In this document: positions 1 to 7,549 of the stretch, in pieces | Numbering within the stretch: the first letter of the stretch is position 1 | Layout of the letters: each line of letters begins with the position of its first letter | Assembly: GCA_024280775.1 (NCBI GenBank) | Contig: JAJRPM010000002.1 | Span: 1-64,000, forward strand | Source: Candidatus Zixiibacteriota bacterium | GTDB taxonomy: Bacteria; Zixibacteria; MSB-5A5; GN15; JACZUZ01 | Direction of reading: 5' to 3' | DNA: 64,000 bases | Notes under the pieces: generated by a model | Seen by the model: the letters and a program-made list of their open reading frames with translations, nothing else | Told to the model about the DNA's origin: nothing | The model's database searches: none | Translations under genes and position numbers: made by a program

Positions 1-249
1 GATACCGTCCGGCTTTTGGCGCTCGTTGTAATGGGCTGGGAGAACTAATCTACGTTTCAGGCTCAAAGGCCTCAGGTCGAAAACAGCCTCTCCCAGTCCC
101 TTACTATATAACTCCAATTCCAAGATACAAGGTCGGGAGCCATGCGCTCCCGACGTCTTGTTGTCAAGCGGTAGTTATGATTTATAGGTTCGGTATTTCA
201 CCCAACATGTCAGGAGCACATGGCTCCTGACCTACCGACCGTTCTTGTT
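1..249. other. Left-edge non-coding stretch
   Basis: No convincing gene is visible. An 8-bp inverted repeat (CTGGGAGA at 36-43, TCTCCCAG at 89-96) could be the end of an RNA or transcript that starts left of the window. From about 130 the stretch is occupied by a composite palindromic repeat, listed separately. Confidence 0.4.
130..237. repeat. Composite palindromic repeat (REPIN-like), copy 1
   Basis: Two different 23-bp palindromes lie about 55 bp apart. The left one (132-154) has arms GTCGGGAGC/GCTCCCGAC. The right one (209-231) has arms GTCAGGAGC/GCTCCTGAC and is followed by CTACCG. The ends of the better-kept copies read CGGTAGGTC inward from both sides, so the whole unit is itself an inverted repeat. 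That is the architecture of REPINs, which are mobilised by RAYT transposases. This copy sits directly downstream of the RAYT gene. Confidence 0.8.
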
Positions 250-759
250 TCATTCTCCGAAATCTGCATTTGCAAAAGTGTTGGGTTCTTTGGTTCCCCA
301 ATCGTTGGGGTACATTTGAATGAATTGCTTCCAATGAATTGATGAATATTCCCAGTTGTGGGGTGAGTCCACCAACCCATGTTTTACTGGATTGTAATGT
401 ATGTAATCAATATGTCGATTCAAATCATTTTCGTCTCGGATAATGTGATCCCAATAGCGGTTTTGCCAGACTCTTCCTGATCGGCGCCCGATTCGTATTC
501 GATACTTTACTCCGAAGCTCATCTTAATCCGTTGTAACAACGAACTAACGCCAACTTCGCCTTCAGGCCTGATAATGCAATGCCAGTGGTCGGGGAGAAT
601 AACTTGAGCGATTAATTCAAAATTATTGGCGTTTTGAATAGACTCAATTGAAGAAATGAGCAAATCCGCATTTTGTACGAGGATAGGCTCACGTCCATAA
701 GTAACCGATGTCACAAATACCGTTTCCCCCTCACTGTAGAATCTTCGTAGATTTGACAT
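250..759 (-). CDS. REP-associated tyrosine transposase (RAYT, Y1/IS200-like)
   Basis: A 169-residue Y1-type HUH transposase. It shows the His-x-His metal site HWH at residues 58-60 and the C-terminal DYIHYNPVKHGL block with the likely nucleophilic Tyr at about 119. The YIHxNPVKHGLV signature is typical of RAYTs, which act as single-copy genes on dispersed REP palindromes rather than as ordinary insertion sequences. Length is normal for the family and the gene looks intact. It is flanked on both sides by palindromic repeats carrying GGTCGGGAGC and TCAGGAGC arms, which are its probable substrates. Function is known for the family; the substrate pairing is inferred from adjacency. Confidence 0.92.
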   Translation of the reverse strand: MSNLRRFYSEGETVFVTSVTYGREPILVQNADLLISSIESIQNANNFELIAQVILPDHWHCIIRPEGEVGVSSLLQRIKMSFGVKYRIRIGRRSGRVWQNRYWDHIIRDENDLNRHIDYIHYNPVKHGLVDSPHNWEYSSIHWKQFIQMYPNDWGTKEPNTFANADFGE

Positions 760-784
760 TAGTTACCCCAAAAGCAACATCTCC

Positions 785-873
785 GGTAGGTCGGGAGCCA
801 TGCGCTCCCGACGATTTGTTATCAAGCAGAATGCTTGAATTGTAGGGCTTATCTCTTTGAAAACACTACCGGA
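785..873. repeat. Composite palindromic repeat, copy 2 (right arm lost)
   Basis: It begins with CGGTAGGTCGGGAGCC and contains the full left palindrome at 790-812. The 45-bp spacer matches copy 3 (ATTTGTT.TCAAGCAGAA.GC and onward). It then jumps straight to ACTACCGG at 866-873, so the right-hand palindrome has been deleted cleanly while the outer end remains. It lies just upstream of the RAYT gene start. Confidence 0.75.
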
Positions 874-887
874 TTGCCCTACTCCAT

Positions 888-1457
888 TCAATAGGTATTC
901 GCTACTTCAAGGAACTTATTGAATACTTCCAAGATTTCCTCTTGCAACCCGAAAACTTCTATTGATTTATGGGACCTAGCAAAGAACATCATTACTCCCA
1001 TAGCATCTATTTGTGACAGAAACGCTTGCTCTACATAGCCGTCCAAGGATGAATCGCAGAGTTTTCTAATTGAATTCGTGGAGAGTCGATCTTCAACTGA
1101 GAAAAAGAATAGCATACTCTCGGAATCAATTCTTGCCAAAACGAATCGGCATTCTTCTTCCGTCTTGCAATTAATTATGAGCGCCTTGGATTTGCTCCTT
1201 GTATCCCAAATCGTGCTGTCAAACCAATGGGCAACGCCCTCGCTTTCAAGAATTTTGTCATAATGCGCTGGTGAACTGTACCAGACTATGGGAATTGCAA
1301 ATAGCTCATACCCCTGTCGTGTGTAGGAGAGTAGAAGCCTGGCAATGTCATCTGCAACTCCATTGCTTCGTGCGATTAGCCTTGAAAAACGTGAGTCAAT
1401 TTTTCTTTCTTTCGCTTCGATCGGGTTTATCGGAACATCTAACTGTATTTGATACAT
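888..1457 (-). CDS. Hypothetical protein, 189 aa
   Basis: I do not recognise this protein. It is soluble, with alternating charged and hydrophobic segments and no signal peptide, membrane helix or familiar motif. I place the start at the internal Met (MYQIQLDVPINP), because GGTAGGGG lies just upstream at ribosome-binding distance; the longer reading to 1505 adds 16 unlikely residues. It sits between two copies of the RAYT-linked repeat, so it is in accessory DNA. Frame length and amino-acid composition favour a real gene over a chance frame, but function is unknown. Confidence 0.5.
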   Translation of the reverse strand: MYQIQLDVPINPIEAKERKIDSRFSRLIARSNGVADDIARLLLSYTRQGYELFAIPIVWYSSPAHYDKILESEGVAHWFDSTIWDTRSKSKALIINCKTEEECRFVLARIDSESMLFFFSVEDRLSTNSIRKLCDSSLDGYVEQAFLSQIDAMGVMMFFARSHKSIEVFGLQEEILEVFNKFLEVANTY

Positions 1458-1524
1458 AATGATTACCCCTACCTTCGAACGCAATTGCGAATACCAATGA
1501 TCCATTCACCATCCGAGCAACATC

Positions 1525-1639
1525 CCGGTAGGTCGGGAGCCATGCGCTCCCGACGATTTGTTTTCAAGCAGAAAGCTTGAATTGTAGCGCTCATCTCTTT
1601 GCAAACAAATCAGGAGCGCATGGCTCCTGACCTACCGGA
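1525..1639. repeat. Composite palindromic repeat, copy 3 (complete)
   Basis: This is the best-preserved unit, running from CCCGGTAGGTCGGG to CTCCTGACCTACCGG. The left palindrome is at 1532-1554, the right palindrome at about 1609-1631, and a spacer of about 55 bp shared with copy 2 lies between them. The outer ends are perfect inverted repeats of CGGTAGGTC. Confidence 0.8.
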
Positions 1640-1820
1640 CTTTGCGAGCTCTGAGTTCAAACAAATCTTCGGCAGTTGATACTTGGGGCGCGAAGGATAT
1701 TACTGAAACGGCAAGTAATGCGGCCGATCCCATTCCCTTAACTTTCACAGTCTTATTCCTCGATACCCTGTCCAGGAGTCCGGTAGCAGGAGTAGGTTGG
1801 GAGTTGTGCGCTTCCGACAT
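1632..1820 (-). pseudogene. Signal-peptide remnant between two palindromic repeats
   Basis: The frame reads MSEAHNSQ, then a basic stretch, then a hydrophobic core (GMGSAALLAVSVISFAPQ) and VSTAEDLFELR, which looks like a Sec signal peptide with the first mature residues. It stops almost at once, inside copy 3 of the repeat; its first codons lie in copy 4. The simplest reading is the 5' end of a secreted-protein gene broken by repeat insertion. It could be chance, because only about 150 bp are unique sequence. Confidence 0.3.
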
Positions 1821-1914
1821 TGTGTTGTCATGTAGTATGGTTGAATCATAATTTCTGCCAATTGGCAAACATGGCAGGAGCACAGGGCTCCTGACCTACC
1901 GAACTGACCTACCG
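1792..1914. repeat. Composite palindromic repeat, copy 4 (diverged)
   Basis: The left arm is degenerate (GTAGGTTGGGAG...CTTCCGAC). The right arm is better kept (CAGGAGCACAGGGCTCCTGACCTACCG), and the outer end GACCTACCGG is duplicated at 1905-1914. It ends three bases before the stop codon of the next minus-strand gene. Confidence 0.65.
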
Positions 1915-1916
1915 GA

Positions 1917-2393
1917 CTACCAATTTGACTCCCCTTGAATAGGGCTTGAATGAAAACTCTTTATGTGATACGCTTGATTACAACTGGGGCAGGTGAAGTA
2001 GCCAGTTGAGTTGTTATTGTCTTGAAGTATTTGTCTTAGCTTATTGGCGAAACAACTTGGACATATGTAGTGTCTGTGAGGTGTGTCAGATACGTACACA
2101 TCGGCACCTCCATCTGTATGCACAAGCTTGTAATCTTCAATCTCTTCTTCCCAATCTTCGAGCTTGTCAATTGTATTTTGAAGAGTTCTGATTTCGTTTT
2201 CGAGGTTATGAATTGATTCCATAGCCTTAAACATAAGGTCTGGATCGGCTACAAATTGTTGGATGGGTTCAAGCAGCCCTGCTAACTCGCTAGGATCAAT
2301 CTTTTGATCTTTCTCTTTTGCCAGAAGTTCTTTCACATTTTTCGCAACAGAAGTAATTCCAATAGCCAGTTTCGTGAAATATTCTAATTCCAT
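1917..2393 (-). CDS. Coiled-coil protein with C-terminal zinc ribbon
   Basis: A 158-residue protein. Residues about 55-90 are Glu/Lys/Leu-rich and look like a coiled coil (IHNLENEIRTLQNTIDKLED). Residues 111-138 form a zinc ribbon with two knuckles, CPSC at 111-114 and CPSC at 135-138. This layout is common in uncharacterised nucleic-acid or protein-binding adaptors, and I cannot name a family. A good ribosome-binding site (AAAAGGAGTATATC) precedes the ATG. It lies 35 bp downstream of the archaemetzincin-like gene on the same strand, so the two may be co-transcribed. Confidence 0.7.
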   Translation of the reverse strand: MELEYFTKLAIGITSVAKNVKELLAKEKDQKIDPSELAGLLEPIQQFVADPDLMFKAMESIHNLENEIRTLQNTIDKLEDWEEEIEDYKLVHTDGGADVYVSDTPHRHYICPSCFANKLRQILQDNNNSTGYFTCPSCNQAYHIKSFHSSPIQGESNW

Positions 2394-2428
2394 GATATAC
2401 TCCTTTTAGATTTCTTGCCCAAACTCCC

Positions 2429-2971
2429 TCAAGCCTTCCCAGTCAACTGCCGCGAACATATATCACACAACTTCCGAGCCTTCTGATCTATTTCCATCAT
2501 GTTACTCGTGTCATAATGCACACAACGGGAGTTTCGGCAGGAGTTGACTTTGAAGACGTAGCCTAGTTGGTGAATTACCTCTTTATAGAGTCGGTCATAG
2601 ACTTTGCTCTCATCCTCGGGGAGACCGTAGAACTCCTGACGGATTTGAAAGAGCGAGACCACCGCGACTCCCGGCAAATGGTCGCCGTAGCCGATGACGT
2701 AGTTCTCGTCAGGAAGGTAGAGGTCGTCTTCGCACACCGCTATCACTTTTTCGCGTTGATTAGCTTTGGCGCGTTCGAGTTTGGAGAGGACGACTCGGGC
2801 GTAGTATTGCCCGCGGATGACATTAAAGGATTCCTCGGGCATTTTCATGCCCTTGAGAATATCCACCGAGCGGTCGAAAACCGGCCCGACTTCGGTAGCC
2901 AGACGGTTGACTATGGTGAAATCCACCTCGCCAAGAGGGACAACCACGATTTTCGCTTTCAATAAGGCCAT
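2429..2971 (-). CDS. Archaemetzincin-like protein lacking catalytic residues
   Basis: About 180 residues, resembling archaemetzincins (peptidase family M54). The usual signature is HExxHxxGxxHC followed by CX4C and a distal CxxC. Here the core reads HQLGYVFKVNSC at about residues 134-145. The catalytic Glu is Gln, the second zinc His is Tyr, the Gly is Lys and the third His is Ser. The structural-zinc cysteines are all kept (about C145, C150, C169, C172). So the fold is retained and the protease centre is gone. I place the start at the second of two adjacent Mets (MALLKAKIVVVPLG), where family similarity begins; the frame extends 13 codons further. There is no frameshift or internal stop. Confidence 0.8.
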   Translation of the reverse strand: MALLKAKIVVVPLGEVDFTIVNRLATEVGPVFDRSVDILKGMKMPEESFNVIRGQYYARVVLSKLERAKANQREKVIAVCEDDLYLPDENYVIGYGDHLPGVAVVSLFQIRQEFYGLPEDESKVYDRLYKEVIHQLGYVFKVNSCRNSRCVHYDTSNMMEIDQKARKLCDICSRQLTGKA

Positions 2972-3063
2972 CATACAACCTATATAAGCGCCTTTCTGTC
3001 TGCCGCACAAGCGCTTTGGGCGTTAGAGACCACGAAAGTGAGATGGAATCAAGGGAAGAACCA

Positions 3064-3180
3064 GTCATTGCGAGCGAAGCGCGGCAATCCCGCGAATTCA
3101 AAGAGTGACTTTCAGCGATGAGATTCAGCAATGAGATTGCCACGTCGCCCGGCGCTTTGCGCCTGACTCTTCGCAATGAC
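3064..3180. repeat. ATTGCGAGC-family repeat, copy A
   Basis: Starts GTCATTGCGAGCGAAGCG and ends CTTCGCAATGAC, so the outer ends are inverted repeats. An inner GGCAATC/GATTGCC pair adds a second inverted arm. This copy has a short internal duplication (GATGAGATTCAGCAATGAGATT). Similar short palindromic elements with these ends are widespread in bacterial genomes and are non-coding. Confidence 0.85.
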
Positions 3181-3210
3181 GAATTGATTGGCCGATTCTT
3201 GGTTCTGGAT

Positions 3211-3315
3211 GTCATTGCGAGCGAAGCGCGGCAATCTCGCAGATTCATAGAGCGGTTTACTGGCGACGAGATTGCCGCGTCGTTGGGCGCTTTGCGTCCT
3301 ACTCCTCGCAATGAC
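3211..3315. repeat. ATTGCGAGC-family repeat, copy B
   Basis: Same architecture as copy A: GTCATTGCGAGCGAAGCG at the left, CTCCTCGCAATGAC at the right, with inner GGCAATC/GATTGCC arms. It lies about 145 bp upstream of the pepA start. The minus-strand and plus-strand open frames across 3.1-3.4 kb are artefacts of these repeats. Confidence 0.85.
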
Positions 3316-3401
3316 TGGTTGGAGTGGGGGGACGGTCAAAACTTGCGTTTGGGGGCTCTTATCTCTTTCTTGGCTTTGGCCGTTATTTCCGGGCTGGCTG
3401 T

Positions 3402-3430
3402 TTGAAATATTTTTGTGGAATTCTTATGGA
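3402..3430 (+). promoter_or_regulatory. Possible pepA promoter
   Basis: TTGAAA at 3402-3407 and TATGGA at 3425-3430 are separated by 17 bp. The -35 is good and the -10 is weak. It would give a leader of about 25 nt before the pepA ATG. Confidence 0.35.
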
Positions 3431-3460
3431 TTATCGCCCGGACAAATCAAGGAGAGACGT

Positions 3461-4972
3461 ATGGCTTCATTCAAATCTAAGATTTTTCATACTGTAGTTG
3501 GTTCAGCGAGGGATATTGACGCTGATACTTTGGTGTTCTTTTGCTATGACGGAGATGCGCCGTCGGGTTCATTTCTCAAAGAGTTAGACAAAGACACCGA
3601 TGGCGCTGTCTCTGAGGTCTACAAAAGCGGTGAATTCAGCGGCAAGGTGAATTCTACCGCGCTGTTTCGAGCTCCGGCTGACTGGGGCGCTGGGAATGTG
3701 CTACTTGCCGGAGTCGGCAAACGCGCCGGAGTGAAACAAGATAATTTCCGTCAGGCGGCCGGAACCGTCTCACGTCACGTATCGCTGAGCAAAGCGCAGG
3801 AAATCATTTTTGACTGCCACAGTGAATTAGATGCAAATCGCGCTCAGGCTTTGGTCGAGGGATTCCGTCTCGGTAGTTGGAAGATGTTGGATTACAAAAG
3901 CGATCCTGAAGTCAAGAAAGAAAACCAGCAGACTATCAGCATCGTTTGCGCGAATCGCAAAAGCGAAAAGAAAATCGAAAAAGGCGTTGAGCGCGGCGCA
4001 ATAATCGGCGCGGCGGTGAGCCAATGCCGCCGACTGTCGTTTCATCCTTCGAACTATCTAACTCCAGAAAAACTCGCAGAGGAAGCCAAGGCGCTTGGTA
4101 AACGTGACGGTTTTTCGGTGAAGGTTCTCAATGTTGCGCAAATTGAAAAAGAGCGCATGGGGGCATTGCTGGCGGTTAACAAAGGCTCCTCTGAAAATCA
4201 GGCGCGGTTTATCATTATGCAATACGACGGTGGTCGCAAGGGTCAAAAGCCGGTGGTTCTAGTCGGCAAAGGTGTCACATTCGACACTGGCGGCATCTCG
4301 CTAAAGCCCGGCATGAATATGCACGAGATGAAAGGCGATATGACCGGCTCGGCGGTTGTGATTTCTACTATGTCAGCATTGGCTCGTCTAGGTGTGAAGT
4401 TGAATGTTGTCGGGTTAGTTCCAACCACGGAGAATATGCCGTCAGGTGACGCACTGAAGCCCGGTGATATTGTCACTGCGCGTAATGGAAAAACTATTGA
4501 GATAATAAACACCGACGCAGAAGGCCGATTGATTCTCGCTGATGCATTAGATTACGCGAATGAATTCAATCCGCAGGCGGTGATTGATATTGCTACGCTG
4601 ACCGGAGCCACTCTGTTTTCTCTCGGTTATGCCGGCGCTCCGATTCTTGGCGCTAGTAAGCAAGTGTTAGATAGGATTCGCGCCGGTTCAAAGGCTACGG
4701 CCGAAAAAGTTTGGGAGTTGCCGCTTTGGCCGGAGTTTACCGAGCAAATGAAATCTGCGATTGCAGATTTGGTGAATAGTGGAGGACGTCCGGCCGGCAC
4801 AGCAACCGCCGCGGCGTTCTTGCAGGAGTTCATTGGTGATTATCCCTGGGCGCACATAGATATTGCCTATGTAGATTTGGAGCCAAAAGGACAGCCATAC
4901 ATTCCGCGAGGCCCCTCTGGTTTCGGAGTGCGGTTGTTGGTTGAGACATTGTCAAATTGGAAACAGATGTAA
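3461..4972 (+). CDS. pepA: Leucyl aminopeptidase, M17 (PepA)
   Basis: A cytosolic two-zinc aminopeptidase that removes N-terminal residues from peptides. It carries the M17 signature NTDAEGRL near residue 350, and the metal/lysine block VGKGVTFDTGGISLKPG near 267, which holds the catalytic Lys and a zinc Asp. At 503 residues it has the normal length, with an N-terminal regulatory domain and a C-terminal catalytic domain. I chose ATG 3461 because AAGGAGAG lies just upstream; the frame stays open further 5' only through repeat copy B. It stands alone, bracketed by two repeat copies upstream and three downstream. Confidence 0.95.
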   Translation: MASFKSKIFHTVVGSARDIDADTLVFFCYDGDAPSGSFLKELDKDTDGAVSEVYKSGEFSGKVNSTALFRAPADWGAGNVLLAGVGKRAGVKQDNFRQAAGTVSRHVSLSKAQEIIFDCHSELDANRAQALVEGFRLGSWKMLDYKSDPEVKKENQQTISIVCANRKSEKKIEKGVERGAIIGAAVSQCRRLSFHPSNYLTPEKLAEEAKALGKRDGFSVKVLNVAQIEKERMGALLAVNKGSSENQARFIIMQYDGGRKGQKPVVLVGKGVTFDTGGISLKPGMNMHEMKGDMTGSAVVISTMSALARLGVKLNVVGLVPTTENMPSGDALKPGDIVTARNGKTIEIINTDAEGRLILADALDYANEFNPQAVIDIATLTGATLFSLGYAGAPILGASKQVLDRIRAGSKATAEKVWELPLWPEFTEQMKSAIADLVNSGGRPAGTATAAAFLQEFIGDYPWAHIDIAYVDLEPKGQPYIPRGPSGFGVRLLVETLSNWKQM

Positions 4973-4983
4973 GGCGCCCAATC

Positions 4984-5087
4984 GTCATTGCGAGCGAAGC
5001 GCGGCAATCCCAAGGATTCAAAGAACGCATTGGGCCAATGAGATTGCCACGTCGTCACGCGCTTTGCGCCTGACTCCTCGCAATGAC
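4984..5087. repeat. ATTGCGAGC-family repeat, copy C
   Basis: First of three near-tandem units between pepA and prfB. Outer ends are GTCATTGCGAGCGAAGCG and CTCCTCGCAATGAC. It begins 12 bp after the pepA stop, so a pepA transcript would end in this palindrome. Confidence 0.85.
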
Positions 5088-5119
5088 AGGTTTTGCCGGG
5101 TCGCATTTAGGACCAGGCA

Positions 5120-5224
5120 GTCATTGCGAGCGAAGCGCGGCAATCCCGCGGATTCGAAGAGCGGTTTTCTGCCGATGAGATTGCCACGTCGTCATGCGCT
5201 CTGCGCCTGACTCCTCGCAATGAC
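5120..5224. repeat. ATTGCGAGC-family repeat, copy D
   Basis: Second unit. It is separated from copy C by a 32-bp spacer (AGGTTTTGCCGGGTCGCAT...CCAGGCA) that recurs almost unchanged before copy E, so repeat and spacer were duplicated together as a unit of about 137 bp. Confidence 0.85.
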
Positions 5225-5256
5225 AGGTTTTGCCGGGTCGCATTTGGGGCCAGGCA

Positions 5257-5360
5257 GTCATTGCGAGCGCAGCGCGGCAATCCCGTGGATTCAAAGTGCG
5301 GTTTTCTGCCGACGAGATTGCCGCGTCGTCATGCGCTCTGCGCCTGACTCCTCGCAATGA
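5257..5360. repeat. ATTGCGAGC-family repeat, copy E
   Basis: Third unit. One base in the left end differs (GAGCGCAGCG), and the right end reads GCAATGAA, so the terminal C is lost. It ends 54 bp before the prfB start codon. Confidence 0.85.
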
Positions 5361-5413
5361 ACAGGTTGAACAGAGATACAACAAAGAGAACCTAGAAAGA
5401 GTTAGTAATCATC

Positions 5414-6539
5414 ATGACACTATCAGAAATAAAAGATACACTGAAACAACTGACTATCCGCTTAGACAAACTGCGGAGGTTCCTTTGACATCGACAAACG
5501 TCGTGAGCGTATTGTCGAGTTAGAGAAGAAAACATCCGCTGAAGGTTTTTGGAATGACAATCAGGCGGCGCAAGTTGTTCTGAAGGAAGTCAATGCCAAT
5601 AAGAATTGGGTGAATCGCTATCAGAAGTTTGTCGATGAAGTAACCGAGTTGTCGGAGTTGATAGAACTCAGTGAGGGCGAGGCCAGCGAAAGTGACATCG
5701 CGGAGCTCTCTACTTCGACTGTTGGCTTGTTGAAATCAGTCGATGAGTTCGAATTTACCACTCAGCTGTCAGGGCCGGATGACTCGCGGGACGCATTTGT
5801 CACTATTCACCCGGGAGCAGGAGGCACCGAATCGCAGGATTGGGCCGAGATGTTGTTCCGTATGTACAACCGCTGGGCGGAGCGCCGGGGTTTTACTGTC
5901 AAACTTATTGATTATCAGCCCGGTGATGAGGCAGGTTTGAAATCCGCGACTATGGAGATGCATGGCGATTTTGGTTATGGGTATTTGAAGGCCGAATCAG
6001 GTGTGCATCGTTTAGTGCGAATCTCGCCATTTGATGCAAACAGTCGTCGTCACACAAGTTTCTGCTCTGTCCATGTCTTTCCGATTGTCGAAGACAATAT
6101 CGAAATAGAAATCAAAGATGAAGATCTAAGAGTTGATACCTATCGCGCCTCGGGCGCAGGAGGTCAGCATGTCAACAAGACATCATCGGCGGTTCGCATC
6201 ACACACTTGCCGACTAACACCGTAGTGCAATGTCAGTCTGAGCGCTCGCAATTAAAAAACCGCGCGACGGCGATGAAGGCTCTAAAGTCGCGGCTCTATC
6301 AATTGGCGCGTGAGGAAGAGGACGCTAAGATGTCGAAGTTCTCCGATTCCAAAAAGAAAATCGAATGGGGCAGTCAGATTCGTAGCTATGTCTTTCACCC
6401 ATACAATATGGTCAAAGATCATCGCACTTCATGTGAGACCTCGAATGTGCAGGCAGTGATGGATGGTGACATTGACGAATTTATCCGCGCCTATTTGAGT
6501 GACCCGCAATTCAAAGAGAGCGCTGTCAGCGCCAGCTAG
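5414..6539 (+). CDS. prfB: Peptide chain release factor 2, programmed +1 frameshift
   Basis: RF2 reads UGA/UAA stops and triggers peptidyl-tRNA hydrolysis. The coding sequence is split. ATG 5414 opens a 24-codon zero frame ([12 protein letters not shown]...) ending in CTT TGA at 5483-5488. A +1 slip at CTT places GAC (5487) in frame and continues [13 protein letters not shown]... to TAG 6539, giving about 374 residues. The frameshift site has all classical parts: an internal Shine-Dalgarno GGAGG at 5475-5479, the slippery CTT and TGAC. The SPF stop-codon motif lies near residue 202 and GGQ near 249, both as in RF2. The slip lets RF2 level control its own synthesis. Confidence 0.95.
5474..5489 (+). 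promoter_or_regulatory. prfB: prfB recoding site
   Basis: CGGAGGTTCCTTTGAC: Shine-Dalgarno-like GGAGG, three bases, then CTT TGA C. This matches the canonical autoregulatory RF2 frameshift signal in which a poor UGA stop is bypassed when RF2 is scarce. Confidence 0.95.
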
Positions 6540-6550
6540 GCCTGTTTACT

Positions 6551-7549
6551 ATGGGTGCGCTTGATGATATCCGTAACAGGGCCAAGAAGCTTGGCAAGAC
6601 GATAGTTCTTCCTGAGGGGCTGGAACCTCGTACGCTCCAGGCCGCAAATGAAATCGCATCTGCTGGAATTGCGACTCCAATTCTCCTCGGAGATAGAGCT
6701 GAGGTTAGTGTCGCCGCAGAAGCGGAGGGACTTTCACTATCTGGAATCCTTTGTGAGAATCCGTCGGTTTCGGAGTTTAGGGAGTTGGCGCTCGAAACGA
6801 TTATCGCCGCGCGTAGACACAAGGGGATTACTGACACTCAAGCCAAAGACTTAATCAGCGATCCGCTCTATTTTGGGGCGGCTCTGGTCAAGGCGGGAAT
6901 TGCCGACGGTTCAGTGGCCGGGGCGATAAACACTACTGGCGCGGTGTTACGCGCCGGGATTCAGATAATCGGCATGGCCCCCGGAATCAAAACGGTTTCG
7001 GGGAGTTTTATGATATCGCTTCCGGAGAGTAGTCCACTTGGAGCCAGGACTTTGTTTTTTGCAGATAGCGCTGTGGTTCCAGACCCCGACGCAGAGGAGC
7101 TGGCTTCAATTGCGATTAGTACCGCGCAGGTCTGCCAGGCCCTAATTGGAGAGACTCCGCGAGTTGCTTTGCTTTCATTCTCTACCAAAGGCTCTGCCGA
7201 GCATTCTAAGGTCAACAAAGTTCGTGAGGCGTTGGAGTTGATACAGGCGCAAGCGCCGGAATTGTGTGTGGATGGTGAATTGCAACTTGACGCCGCCTTA
7301 GTTCCGAATGTCGCCGCCAGCAAGGCCCCGGGTTCAACAGTTGCAGGATATGCGAATGTTTTGATATTCCCAGACCTTGACTCAGGTAACATTGGCTATA
7401 AATTAGCTCAACGACTCGGAGGAGCAACAGCTACCGGGCCGATTGTGCAAGGGCTGGCCAAGCCGGCCAATGATTTGTCGCGCGGGTGCGACGTTGAAGA
7501 TATAGTAAATGCAGTTGCGATTACAGCGTTAATGGCGGAGCAGGGATGA
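6551..7549 (+). CDS. pta: Phosphate acetyltransferase
   Basis: A 332-residue single-domain Pta, which interconverts acetyl-CoA and acetyl phosphate. Diagnostic blocks include the N-terminal [17 protein letters not shown], the central [19 protein letters not shown], and the C-terminal [14 protein letters not shown] and [23 protein letters not shown]. No acetate kinase gene is adjacent. It begins 11 bp after prfB and overlaps the next start codon by 4 bp (ATGA), so pta and the aminotransferase are translationally coupled. The related phosphate butyryltransferase is less likely given the C-terminal block. Confidence 0.9.
   Translation: MGALDDIRNRAKKLGKTIVLPEGLEPRTLQAANEIASAGIATPILLGDRAEVSVAAEAEGLSLSGILCENPSVSEFRELALETIIAARRHKGITDTQAKDLISDPLYFGAALVKAGIADGSVAGAINTTGAVLRAGIQIIGMAPGIKTVSGSFMISLPESSPLGARTLFFADSAVVPDPDAEELASIAISTAQVCQALIGETPRVALLSFSTKGSAEHSKVNKVREALELIQAQAPELCVDGELQLDAALVPNVAASKAPGSTVAGYANVLIFPDLDSGNIGYKLAQRLGGATATGPIVQGLAKPANDLSRGCDVEDIVNAVAITALMAEQG

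Noticed and set aside
3112-3405. Several overlapping frames on both strands
   Set aside because: They are translations of the ATTGCGAGC-family repeats.
4867-5523. Frames between pepA and prfB
   Set aside because: They run through three repeat copies and have no independent support; the true gene here is the zero frame of prfB.
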